From the NCBI GenBank assembly GCA_002297545.1, contig DBLZ01000035.1:18627-82626 (forward strand): 64,000 nt of DNA, written 5' to 3'. Of this stretch, positions 46,036 through 54,398 are shown piece by piece. How positions within the stretch are numbered: the first letter of the stretch is position 1; each line of letters starts with the position of its first letter. The notes beneath the pieces were generated by a model. The model saw nothing but the letters and a program-made list of their open reading frames with translations. It searched no databases and was not told the origin of the DNA. This DNA is from Prevotellaceae bacterium UBA711. Lineage in GTDB: Bacteria > Bacteroidota > Bacteroidia > Bacteroidales > Bacteroidaceae. Position numbers and translations under genes: made by a program.

Positions 46036-47301
46036 TTACCGTTTGCTCATGACGGAGTTGGTGACCATGACGGTGCTGACCAGCTTGCCTGTGGAGGTGA
46101 ATACCTGCACCTGCCATACGTGGCTGGAGCGCCCCAAGTGTATGGGGGTGGCCACGCCCCGGACTGTGTCGCCATCGTGTGCGCTGGAGACGTGGTTGCC
46201 CGATATCTGCATGCCTACGGCCATTTCGCCAGGTTTGCAGGCTATCATGCTGCCCAGTCCGGCCAATGTCTCGGCCAGGGCCAGGGAGGCACCGCCTGCC
46301 AGGATGCCGAACGGCTGGCGTGTACGCTTGTCTACTGGCATGGTGGCCTCCACGCGTTGTGGGCTGGCATAGGTGTATTGCATGCCAAGGGTACCCATCA
46401 GGGTGTTCTTGTTCTGGGCGTTCAGTACGTCCACGGGCACCTCTTCCGTGTCCTCGTGTTTCTCTTGCTCCTCCTCGAAGGCCTGTTCTATGGCTATGGC
46501 CGCGCCGTCCTCGTCGTTGGACAGAGTGGTGTAGTCGGCACAACGCTTGACTTCCTCCGGGGCATTGGCCATGGCTATGCCCACGCCGGCCATCTGCAAC
46601 ATGTTGATGTCCGCGCGGCCGTCGCCGAAGGCTATCACCTCGTCCATATTGATGCCCATCTTCTGCACCAAGGCACTCATGGCATGGCTCTTGCCCACCT
46701 GATAGCCTACGATTTCCAGGTAGTAGGGATTGGACAGGATGGTGTCCACCACACCGTTGAGGTGACGTTGCAGATGACTGTCTATGCCGTTGAGCATCTG
46801 CTGGTTATCATTCACCAGTATAACCTCGGTGGGCCATGTCGCCTTGTCGTCGCCCAGGTCCGCCATAGCCTCTGAGATGCTGTCGACCTGACGCAGGGAC
46901 ATGTTGTTCATCTGAGCCTCGTCCACGATATGTGGGTTCTCTATGTCGGTGGCCACCACCTCGTCGCCGTCGTAGTAGGCCAGGACGCATCCGCTACGCT
47001 GCACCTGTTTCTCCAGGTAGGGCACCAGGCGTGGGTCTATGGCGCGCTCGAAGATGACTTTTCCCGTACTGGCCTCCAGCACCTTGGCACCGTTGTAGCT
47101 GATGATGAAACCGTCGTTGAAGTCCAGGTCTATGGCCTTGGCATAGGGCAGTACGCCTGAGGTTGGGCGGCCTGAGGCCAAGGCTATGCGTACGCCGTTC
47201 TGCTGTACTTTTTTGAGGGTCTTTATGGTGCGTTCGCTAATTTCACGGCTGCTGTTGAGCAATGTGCCGTCGACGTCAAGTACAAGAAGTTTGAAGTTCA
47301 T
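46036..47301 (-). CDS. HAD phosphatase fused to a MenI-like hotdog thioesterase
   Basis: 421 residues. Residues 1-275 are a Cof-type HAD-IIB phosphatase: nucleophile D9-V-D11 in DVDGTLLNSS, SGRP near 43, K204, GDGRADINML at 226-235. After an acidic linker (278-290) residues 297-421 are a hotdog thioesterase closely like E. coli MenI/YdiI (QPFGILAGGASLALAET, then GNHVSSA and IHLGRSSHVWQVQVF). The catalytic Glu is E344; the His of the common LHGG motif is Ala335. The role inferred is DHNA-CoA hydrolysis in menaquinone synthesis plus dephosphorylation of an unknown small molecule. Promoter at 47408-47438. Confidence 0.85.
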   Translation of the reverse strand: MNFKLLVLDVDGTLLNSSREISERTIKTLKKVQQNGVRIALASGRPTSGVLPYAKAIDLDFNDGFIISYNGAKVLEASTGKVIFERAIDPRLVPYLEKQVQRSGCVLAYYDGDEVVATDIENPHIVDEAQMNNMSLRQVDSISEAMADLGDDKATWPTEVILVNDNQQMLNGIDSHLQRHLNGVVDTILSNPYYLEIVGYQVGKSHAMSALVQKMGINMDEVIAFGDGRADINMLQMAGVGIAMANAPEEVKRCADYTTLSNDEDGAAIAIEQAFEEEQEKHEDTEEVPVDVLNAQNKNTLMGTLGMQYTYASPQRVEATMPVDKRTRQPFGILAGGASLALAETLAGLGSMIACKPGEMAVGMQISGNHVSSAHDGDTVRGVATPIHLGRSSHVWQVQVFTSTGKLVSTVMVTNSVMSKR

Positions 47302-47407
47302 AATGTGTATGCGTGTATCTGTTAAAGTGGTTAGACCAATGTGTGTTCGTGTTGCCCCCGGCGGGTGCGTGCCCGCGTTATTGCCCGCGAGATAGGGATA
47401 GGCATGA

Positions 47408-47438
47408 CAAATATAATGAAAATAATGATAAGGCGCAA
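47408..47438 (-). promoter_or_regulatory. Promoter of the HAD-thioesterase gene
   Basis: Minus strand: -33 TTG at 47438-47436, 20-bp spacer, -7 TAtaTTTG at 47415-47408. Leader about 100 nt. Confidence 0.65.
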
Positions 47439-47716
47439 ACGCAGTCCCGGGTGTTTTTGTTTATTTTAACCAAAATAGACTGTACCGTGCAATGATGGCG
47501 CAGGTCACGTACGTAAAGGCTTCTGCTCACTCCTCCAATAGGGCACTGGATTTCTCAAAGTTGTTTAGTCATCAGATTCGTTGGATGGCAACCGTGTTGG
47601 CGAAGACATGGAGGGATATGTCGGGACGTCATTGGAAACAAGACTGCGTATAGAATGGCTAAACGCTGGAGAAGACGATAGTAAACTCATCAGACTCCTA
47701 TTGCAGATCTGATGAG

Positions 47717-47874
47717 GGGCTTGGTCCAAGCCCTTCGGAGCAATGATGAGGGGCCTTTGGAGGGTTGGCAGGTGCGCCGTGGGGACGTGGTTGTATATTC
47801 TGAAATTTACGCTTCTATATTCCAGTATATGCAAGCATATATTCTGAAATATGCGGATATATATTTCGGAATAT
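47717..47874. repeat. AT-rich segment with palindromes and ATATTCTGAAAT repeats
   Basis: Contains the palindrome GGGCTTGGTCCAAGCCC (47717-47733), two direct copies of TATATTCTGAAAT (47794-47806, 47838-47850) and a near-perfect inverted copy ATATTTCGGAATAT (47861-47874). It lies just past the 3' end of the helicase gene. The whole 47302-47898 gap (597 bp) has no convincing gene apart from the promoter above. Confidence 0.6.
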
Positions 47875-47898
47875 GAAATGCGGAGTCCGTGGGAACAC

Positions 47899-49377
47899 TC
47901 ATGCCGTCTCGGTCTGCTCCTCGGGCCAGTTCACGAGGTAGACGTGTCCGGTGGCGCGGGTGATGGCCGTGTAGAGCCAGCGGATGTAGTCTTCGGTGAG
48001 CATATCCTCGGTCATGTATCCCTGGTCTATATAGACATCCTCCCATTGTCCGCCCTGAGCCTTGTGGCATGTGATGGCATAGGCGTACTTGATTTGCAAG
48101 GCACCGTAGTGGCGATCTTCCTTCACTGACTTGTAGAGATCGCGTTTGTTGCGCAGTTCGGGATAATCCTCGCAGACACGAAGGAAGAGCTGTTGCTGTT
48201 GCTCGCGTGTGAGAGCGGGGGCTTCGGACTGCAGCGTGTCCAAGAGAATCACCGTGTCCAGTTCCGTGACTGTGGAAGGGGTGGGGAGGGACGAAGCCGA
48301 TGTGCTTCCTGTGGCGTTGGCACTGTCCTGCTCTTCTTCCTCGGCCGGAGCGTCGGTGTGGTCGGTAAGGCGAAGTGTGGCGTCGGCGAAACGGAAGCCG
48401 TACATTTCCCGTTCGTGCCTGACCCTCAGCACCACGGCCATCTCGCCGTTGGCTATCAGATCCTTGCCATTCAGATACTTGTTTTTGGCCACCATCACCA
48501 TGTCGCCGCCTCCCAGTTCGCACTCATAGTCGAGGATGCGGTTGCGTATGCCCATGTTGTAGATATTGGCGCGTTTGTTGCTGCGGGTGATAACGATGGT
48601 ACCTTCCTTGCCGCAACGGCGGTAGCTCTGTTCCAGACTCTCTGTCAGTTCGTTACCTGGCACTATATGCACATCGGGGAAGGATATCCGCATGAGGGGA
48701 CATCTCCCGCCCTGACACAGGCAGAGGCGCAATTGGGTGGCGTTCCACAATATGCCGGAGGAATCTACCTGGCGCACCACCTGTGTCAGTTCGGCCTCCA
48801 TCACCTCCAGCCCATATCCGCCGAGTGCGCGGGCATCCAGTGCGGGAGAGAGTAGCTCGCCTACAGGGGGAAGCTGTGCTGTGTCGCCAATCAGTATCAT
48901 GCGGCAGCCCTGGCACGAGTAGACGAAGTGCACCAGATCGTCCAGCAGTCGCCCTTCGCCGAAGATGCTGCCCGACAGCCCTTCGTTGGCAATCATCGAG
49001 GCTTCGTCCACGATGTACAGAGTGTGCGCCCTCAGGTTGGGGGCTGCGGTGAAATGCTCGTCGCCGAAGGTCTTTTGGCGGTATATCTGACGATGTATGG
49101 TGCAGGCCGGCGTCTCTGCATAGGCGCCCATCACCTTGGCCGCACGCCCTGTGGGAGCGAGCAGCACCACACGCTGATGGAGCATTTTCAGCGTCTTCAC
49201 CAAGGCTCCTGTCAGTGAGGTCTTGCCTGTTCCCGCATATCCCTTGAGCAGGAACAACCTCTCGTCGCTGCGCGTAAGCAGAAAGTCGCACCACTGTTCT
49301 ATCACGCTTTCTTGCTCTTTTGTCGGGATGTGAGCGAAGTTTTCCCGTATCAATGCCCCTAAATCCTCGCTTATCAT
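47899..49377 (-). CDS. RecD-like (SF1B) DNA helicase
   Basis: 492 residues. Walker A GYAGTGKTS near 47, motif II VDEAS near 124, motif III IGDTAQLPPVG near 165, motif IV-like TRSNKRANIYN near 268, UvrD_C_2 signature YAITCHKAQGGQWEDVYID near 425 and the last motif RWLYTAITRATGHVYLV. A low-complexity acidic/Ser insert (about 345-370) lies in the C-terminal domain. It is shorter than RecD2 and has no N-terminal HhH region. Unwinds DNA 5'-3' by family; pathway not shown. Divergent from the gene at 49485. Confidence 0.9.
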   Translation of the reverse strand: MISEDLGALIRENFAHIPTKEQESVIEQWCDFLLTRSDERLFLLKGYAGTGKTSLTGALVKTLKMLHQRVVLLAPTGRAAKVMGAYAETPACTIHRQIYRQKTFGDEHFTAAPNLRAHTLYIVDEASMIANEGLSGSIFGEGRLLDDLVHFVYSCQGCRMILIGDTAQLPPVGELLSPALDARALGGYGLEVMEAELTQVVRQVDSSGILWNATQLRLCLCQGGRCPLMRISFPDVHIVPGNELTESLEQSYRRCGKEGTIVITRSNKRANIYNMGIRNRILDYECELGGGDMVMVAKNKYLNGKDLIANGEMAVVLRVRHEREMYGFRFADATLRLTDHTDAPAEEEEQDSANATGSTSASSLPTPSTVTELDTVILLDTLQSEAPALTREQQQQLFLRVCEDYPELRNKRDLYKSVKEDRHYGALQIKYAYAITCHKAQGGQWEDVYIDQGYMTEDMLTEDYIRWLYTAITRATGHVYLVNWPEEQTETA

Positions 49378-49440
49378 AAATCTTTTACCAAAAAGGAGAT
49401 AGTTTTGCCGTCAGTTTGTCGTTAGTTGAATTCTTTTTGT

Positions 49441-49448
49441 TAACTTTG
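49441..49448 (+). promoter_or_regulatory. -7 box of the 49485 gene
   Basis: TAacTTTG, 36 bp before the ATG; TTTG at 49415-49418 is a possible -33 with a 22-bp spacer. Confidence 0.5.
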
Positions 49449-49484
49449 CGATGCGAAATTATAAAATAATAACGGAATAACGAC

Positions 49485-50177
49485 ATGAGAAAGGGAATTA
49501 ATGCAGTTTTGACTGTGTGTGTAGTGCTCTTGGCCGTGATATGCTGGCGCAGTATTCAGGACGACATCAACTTCGACAAGGATGTCAGTTACCGTGAGGC
49601 TCAGGTAAAGGCACGCCTCATGCAGATCAAGGACTTGGAGGAGGCCTACAAGCAGCAGAATGTGGAAGGTGCTTATTGCGCAAATTGGGATGTGCTGACC
49701 GCATTTGCCAAGAATGGCAAGCTGCCTGTGGTGATCAAGGAAGGCGTACTGAGTGACGAGCAGATGGAGAAGGGCTTGACCGAAGCCAAGGCAGCTGTCA
49801 TTATCAATAGCGGTGACGAGAAGGCCATCGCCGAGTACAAGTTGCAGGGTTTCCGCCGCGATACTGCGTGGGTGTCTCTTGCAGACAGCCTCTACAAGGG
49901 CATGAACCTGAACCTCGACTCCATACGCTATATTCCTTTTGCCGAGGGTGATACATTTGAAATTGTCGCAGTCCCCAACACCACCAAGAGCGGTGCCATC
50001 ATCCAGGTGATGGAGTGCAACGCTCCCATAGCCAGCTATCTGAAGGGCATGGGCAAGTTGGGCGACCGTATGATCGCCAATCGCACTCTCGAGGCCGACA
50101 AGATGGGTAATTATGCAGGCCTGAAGATTGGTGAGGCCGGTAATGGCTGGAACAACAATGCCGGTAACTGGGAATAA
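49485..50177 (+). CDS. Unrecognised membrane-anchored protein
   Basis: 230 residues, no family recognised. One N-terminal span (about 5-22: GINAVLTVCVVLLAVICW), then a coiled-coil stretch (DVSYREAQVKARLMQIKDLEEAYKQQ, about 33-58) and a mixed soluble domain with a Gly/Asn-rich end. The layout suggests a periplasmic domain on a short stalk. The stop lies 20 bp inside the DUF3822 gene that follows, so both are probably translated together. Confidence 0.75.
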   Translation: MRKGINAVLTVCVVLLAVICWRSIQDDINFDKDVSYREAQVKARLMQIKDLEEAYKQQNVEGAYCANWDVLTAFAKNGKLPVVIKEGVLSDEQMEKGLTEAKAAVIINSGDEKAIAEYKLQGFRRDTAWVSLADSLYKGMNLNLDSIRYIPFAEGDTFEIVAVPNTTKSGAIIQVMECNAPIASYLKGMGKLGDRMIANRTLEADKMGNYAGLKIGEAGNGWNNNAGNWE

Positions 50178-50901
50178 ATCTTTTTTGAACTATAGTCTAT
50201 CCATCCGTCACTGTACGGATGGATTTTCTTTTCTTGTATATAGCATTGGCTCGGGCCAGTTGCTGTTGCAGGAGAGCCTGCGGTGCAACGAGGGGGAATC
50301 CATGGCAGATGCACTGGAGCGTGGCCTCTTGTTGCCTCGAGTCAGTGGCAGGCAATATGAGCGCGTGACGCTCTTCTCTACTTCGCCTGGCACACGCGTG
50401 CCCTTGGATGAGTTTCGCCGCGAGGACATGCTGGCTGTCTATCGTCTGACCTTCACCGGCATGTCTCCGCGTCCCGAGGATATGCGCTATCAGGTGTTGC
50501 CCGGGCTGGATGTGGTGGAAATCTTCCCCATGTCGCCTGCAATTGTGGAAGCCTTGCACCGCCACTATCCCAGTGCACAGGTTCAAGGGCTGTATGGAAC
50601 CATGCTCAGCAATGTGGCCGACATGCAACAGGGCAGTACACGTCCCGTCAGTGTCCACGCCATAGTGCTGGAAGGCGGAGGTGTGATGATTGCTGTGTTG
50701 CGCCAGGGGCGCCTGCATTTTGCCAACGTGTTCCGTGCTACGGCCAATGCCGATAAGCTCTATTTCCTTCTGTACGTCTGGAAGACCCTTGGAATGGATG
50801 CTCTGTACGATTCCTGTACGCTGTACAATGCGGATGAGGAATTGTACGATGAGGTGCGACAGTATCTGGCACAGGTGGAAATGCGCAAGCTCAATTGCTG
50901 A
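50158..50901 (+). CDS. DUF3822 family protein
   Basis: 247 residues from the ATG at 50158, which overlaps the upstream gene by 20 bp. It contains the DUF3822 opening (YSLSIRHCTDGFSFLVYS) and a later strand-rich part (HAIVLEGGGVMIAVLRQGRLHFANVF near 165-190) that has the look of an ASKHA/actin-like ATPase fold. Cytoplasmic. Next gene is rsmD, the usual neighbour in Bacteroidota. Function not established. Confidence 0.85.
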   Translation: MPVTGNKSFLNYSLSIRHCTDGFSFLVYSIGSGQLLLQESLRCNEGESMADALERGLLLPRVSGRQYERVTLFSTSPGTRVPLDEFRREDMLAVYRLTFTGMSPRPEDMRYQVLPGLDVVEIFPMSPAIVEALHRHYPSAQVQGLYGTMLSNVADMQQGSTRPVSVHAIVLEGGGVMIAVLRQGRLHFANVFRATANADKLYFLLYVWKTLGMDALYDSCTLYNADEELYDEVRQYLAQVEMRKLNC

Positions 50902-50993
50902 CGCGAGTGACTATTTGGTTCTGTCTGCGTCATTTCCCTCCTCCCGTCATACACCGGTAGACATATACATTACATATATAATACATATTGCCC

Positions 50994-51527
50994 ATGCGTG
51001 TTATAACAGGCAAATACAAGGGGCGCCATTTCGATATCCCCCGTACCTTCAAGGCACGTCCTACTACGGACTTTGCCAAGGAAAATCTTTTCAACGTGCT
51101 TAATGCCTATGTGGATTGGGACGAGGCTCCCGCAGCCCTCGACCTTTTTGCCGGTACGGGTAGTATCACGTTGGAATTGCTTTCTCGCGGTTGTTCCCGT
51201 GTGGTATGTATAGAGAAGGAGCCGTTGCATTATCGCTTTATCAAGGAGTTTTTGGACAAGTTGCAGGACCTCTCGGCTATTCCCATCAAAGGAGATGTCT
51301 TCAAGTATTTGAGTCAGTGCCGTGAGACTTTCGACTTCATTTTTGCCGATCCTCCGTATGTCCTCAAGGAGATTGCCGACCTTCCTGACATGATCCTCGA
51401 GCGAAACCTCTTGCACGATGGGGGCATCTTCGTTCTTGAACACGGCAAGGACCATGATTTTTCCTGCCATCCTCGTTTCTTGGAGCACCGCCAGTACGGC
51501 AGCGTCAATTTCTCTTTCTTCAGATGA
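50994..51527 (+). CDS. rsmD: 16S rRNA (guanine966-N2)-methyltransferase
   Basis: 177 residues from the ATG at 50994 (a TTG two codons earlier also fits). RsmD hallmarks: MRVITGKYKGRHF start, RPTTDFAKENLFNVL near 24, SAM loop LDLFAGTGSITLELLSRG near 49, and the catalytic DPPY near 120. It methylates G966 of 16S rRNA. Third gene after the unrecognised protein and DUF3822, 92 bp gap. Confidence 0.95.
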   Translation: MRVITGKYKGRHFDIPRTFKARPTTDFAKENLFNVLNAYVDWDEAPAALDLFAGTGSITLELLSRGCSRVVCIEKEPLHYRFIKEFLDKLQDLSAIPIKGDVFKYLSQCRETFDFIFADPPYVLKEIADLPDMILERNLLHDGGIFVLEHGKDHDFSCHPRFLEHRQYGSVNFSFFR

Positions 51528-51606
51528 AGCGTGGGCAGTTGTCTGCTCCCAAGTGTCGTTATGCCTCTTTAGCCAAGTAATCTGATATCACTTAATAAAA
51601 GGTCTT

Positions 51607-54276
51607 ATGAGGAAAAGCTTTCTCTTGTTCTGCCTATTCGTATGCTGTATCGCGATGGGTGCTGTAAATAGTCCCGAGTTTTCCACTGCGGGTTTTTACC
51701 AATTGTCTGGCACTGGACGCGAGGTGTTCTCCATGAACCCGGCCTGGCGCTTCCATAAAGGCGATGTGCAAGGCGCCGAGGCGCGTTCCTTTGATGATAG
51801 CCAGTGGACGGTGGTGTCGCTGCCGCATGGCATAGATTATCTGCCTACGGAGGCCAGCGGTTGCATCAATTACCAAGGTGAGGTATGGTATCGCAAGCAT
51901 TTCATGCCTGATGCCAGGCTGCAAGGCAGGAAAATGTTCCTGCACTTCGAGGCCATCATGGGCAAGAGCCGCGTCTATCTGAATGGCCAGCTGCTGTGCG
52001 AACCCTTCGGTGGCTATCTGCCTGTGGTGGTGGATGTGACTGATTTTGTGGACTGGACATCGGAGAACGTCGTCGCTGTGTGGACCGACAACAGTAACGA
52101 TCCTCTTTATCCTCCAGGCAAGCCACAGGACATGCTTGACTTCACCTATTTCGGTGGCATCTATCGCGATTGTTGGCTGGTGGCGCACGGCCATACATAT
52201 ATAACAGATCCCAACCACGAGGATGTGACGGCAGGTGGAGGGCTGTTTGTCTCCTATGGCAATGTAAGTGAGGCATCGGCACAGGTGATGCTGAAACTGC
52301 ATGTGCGCAATGAAAAGGATCGGAAGTTCTCCGGTGAGGTGGAATACGAACTGATGCAGTCAGACGGCAAACGGGCAGCCCTGGTGAGACAGCGCTTTAC
52401 GGCTTCTGCCGCAAAGGCCGTGACATTGGAAAAGTGCATCACCCTGAAGCAGCCGCGTCTGTGGTCGCCCGAGGAACCTCAACTCTACAACCTCCTCGTA
52501 CGTATCCGCGATGCGAAAGGACGTGTGGTCGACGGCTATCGTCAGCGCATAGGCATACGCAGCATAGAATTCAAGGGGGAAGACGGCTTTTGGCTGAATG
52601 GCAAGCCCTATGAATATCCCTTGATAGGTGCCAACAGACATCAGGACTTTGCCGTGCTTGGCAATGCTGTGCCCAATAGTTTGCACTGGCGCGATGCTAA
52701 GAAGTTGCGAGACGCAGGCCTGAAGGTCATACGCAACGCCCATTGCCCGCAGGACCCCGCTTTCATGGATGCATGTGACGAGTTGGGATTGTTCATGATA
52801 GACAACACCCCGGGGTGGCAGTTCTGGAATCCCGACACTATCTTTGCACAGCGTGTCTATAATGATATACGTAATCTGGTACGCCGCGACCGCAACCGTG
52901 CCTGCCTGTGGATGTGGGAGCCCATCCTCAACGAGACCCACTATCCAGAGGATTTTGCCCGCCGTGCACTGGATATAGTCTATGAGGAGTATCCATATCC
53001 CTACTGTTATGCCGGCTGCGATGCCACAGCCCGTGGACATGAGCATTTCCCCATACTCTTCACCCATCCGGCCAACTGCCGCGACGGTGCATACCGTGGT
53101 GGCGACCGCGACAGCCGGCTTTGCTTCTTCACTCGCGAGTGGGGAGACAATGTGGACGATTGGAGTTCGCACAATTCGCCCAGCCGTGTGGCACGCAACT
53201 GGGGCGAGCATGCTATGTTGGTACAGGCGTTACACTATGCTCATCCTCCCTATTCCTATACCTCGTACGATGCTCTTTATCGCACGTCGCGCCAGCATGT
53301 CGGCGGCTGCCTCTGGCACTCGTTCGACCACCAGCGCGGCTACCATCCCGATCCGTTCTACGGAGGTATCATGGACGTCTTCCGCCAGCCTAAGTACTCT
53401 TATTATATGTTCCAGGCCCAGCGTTCGCCAGTACTGGAGGACAGACCTTTTCAGACCGGCCCCATGGTGTACATTGCCCACGAGATGACTCCCTTCTCGC
53501 CAAAGGACGTGACCGTCTACTCCAATTGTGATGAGGTACGCCTCACCTACAACAAGGCCGGCAAGGTGTTCACCTACAGCAAACCGGTAGGCAAGGAGGG
53601 CATTCCCTCGCCCATCATTTCCTTTGAGGGCGTGTACGACTTCATGGTAGACAAGGAAATGAGCATGTACCACGGCCGTCAGAATGATGTCTTCCTCCTG
53701 GCCGAGGGCATTGTTGACGGTAAGGTGGTGGCCACACACAAAGTATGCCCTGCCCGTCGTCCCGAGAAGCTGTTGCTGTGGGTAGACGACGAGAAGACTG
53801 CATTGCATGCCGATGGATCTGATGCCGTGGTGGTGGTAGCTGCCGTATGTGACCGCGACGGCAATATCAAGCATCTGAACAATCAGCACATCCGTTTCAG
53901 CATTGAGGGAGAAGGCCGCCTGCTGGGCGGTGAGGATATCCTGGCCAATCCTGCCCCGGTGAAGTGGGGAACGGCTCCAGTCTTGGTGCAGTCTACTCTG
54001 CGCTCCGGTAAGATCAGGCTCACGGCCAGCGTGCTGTTCGAGGGCTCACAGATGCCAGTCAGCGCTTCGCTGGAACTGATCAGCATTCCAGCTCAGCATA
54101 CTTTACTCTTCTCTCCCGACGAGGCTTCGTTCATATCCTCGGCATCTGGGGGAAGAACGGTCCATGCCGGTAAGACTAATGATGACCTGGAACGTGAACG
54201 CCGGCAAAGAGAGGCCAACCGGCAACGCCTTAAGGAAGTGGAACAGCAACAGCAGGACTTTGGTGAACAGCAGTAA
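51607..54276 (+). CDS. Secreted glycoside hydrolase family 2 enzyme
   Basis: 889 residues with a signal peptide (ends AMGAV). Order: jelly-roll sugar-binding domain (about 35-205), Ig-like domain (about 215-325), TIM barrel (about 330-615) and C-terminal beta domains (about 620-840). The acid/base Glu is E443 in PILNETHY, the nucleophile E511 in TREWGDNVDDW. This is the GH2 beta-galactosidase/mannosidase/glucuronidase group; sugar not readable. The end (about 858-889) is a highly charged, Gln-rich coiled-coil tail not usual for GH2. Confidence 0.9.
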   Translation: MRKSFLLFCLFVCCIAMGAVNSPEFSTAGFYQLSGTGREVFSMNPAWRFHKGDVQGAEARSFDDSQWTVVSLPHGIDYLPTEASGCINYQGEVWYRKHFMPDARLQGRKMFLHFEAIMGKSRVYLNGQLLCEPFGGYLPVVVDVTDFVDWTSENVVAVWTDNSNDPLYPPGKPQDMLDFTYFGGIYRDCWLVAHGHTYITDPNHEDVTAGGGLFVSYGNVSEASAQVMLKLHVRNEKDRKFSGEVEYELMQSDGKRAALVRQRFTASAAKAVTLEKCITLKQPRLWSPEEPQLYNLLVRIRDAKGRVVDGYRQRIGIRSIEFKGEDGFWLNGKPYEYPLIGANRHQDFAVLGNAVPNSLHWRDAKKLRDAGLKVIRNAHCPQDPAFMDACDELGLFMIDNTPGWQFWNPDTIFAQRVYNDIRNLVRRDRNRACLWMWEPILNETHYPEDFARRALDIVYEEYPYPYCYAGCDATARGHEHFPILFTHPANCRDGAYRGGDRDSRLCFFTREWGDNVDDWSSHNSPSRVARNWGEHAMLVQALHYAHPPYSYTSYDALYRTSRQHVGGCLWHSFDHQRGYHPDPFYGGIMDVFRQPKYSYYMFQAQRSPVLEDRPFQTGPMVYIAHEMTPFSPKDVTVYSNCDEVRLTYNKAGKVFTYSKPVGKEGIPSPIISFEGVYDFMVDKEMSMYHGRQNDVFLLAEGIVDGKVVATHKVCPARRPEKLLLWVDDEKTALHADGSDAVVVVAAVCDRDGNIKHLNNQHIRFSIEGEGRLLGGEDILANPAPVKWGTAPVLVQSTLRSGKIRLTASVLFEGSQMPVSASLELISIPAQHTLLFSPDEASFISSASGGRTVHAGKTNDDLERERRQREANRQRLKEVEQQQQDFGEQQ

Positions 54277-54324
54277 GGGGCACACACATAGGCACACCCT
54301 TTATTCGCACCAAGGCAATGACGT

Positions 54325-54367
54325 AAGAGGCGATCACATCGTGGAACTCCGTATGTGATCGCCTCTT
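54325..54367. terminator. Terminator between GH2 and the TonB-receptor-like gene
   Basis: Perfect 15-bp stem AAGAGGCGATCACAT / ATGTGATCGCCTCTT with a 13-nt loop, between convergent genes. Confidence 0.85.
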
Positions 54368-54398
54368 GCGTTTGCTGCATCCGGCCGTGGCCGGATGG

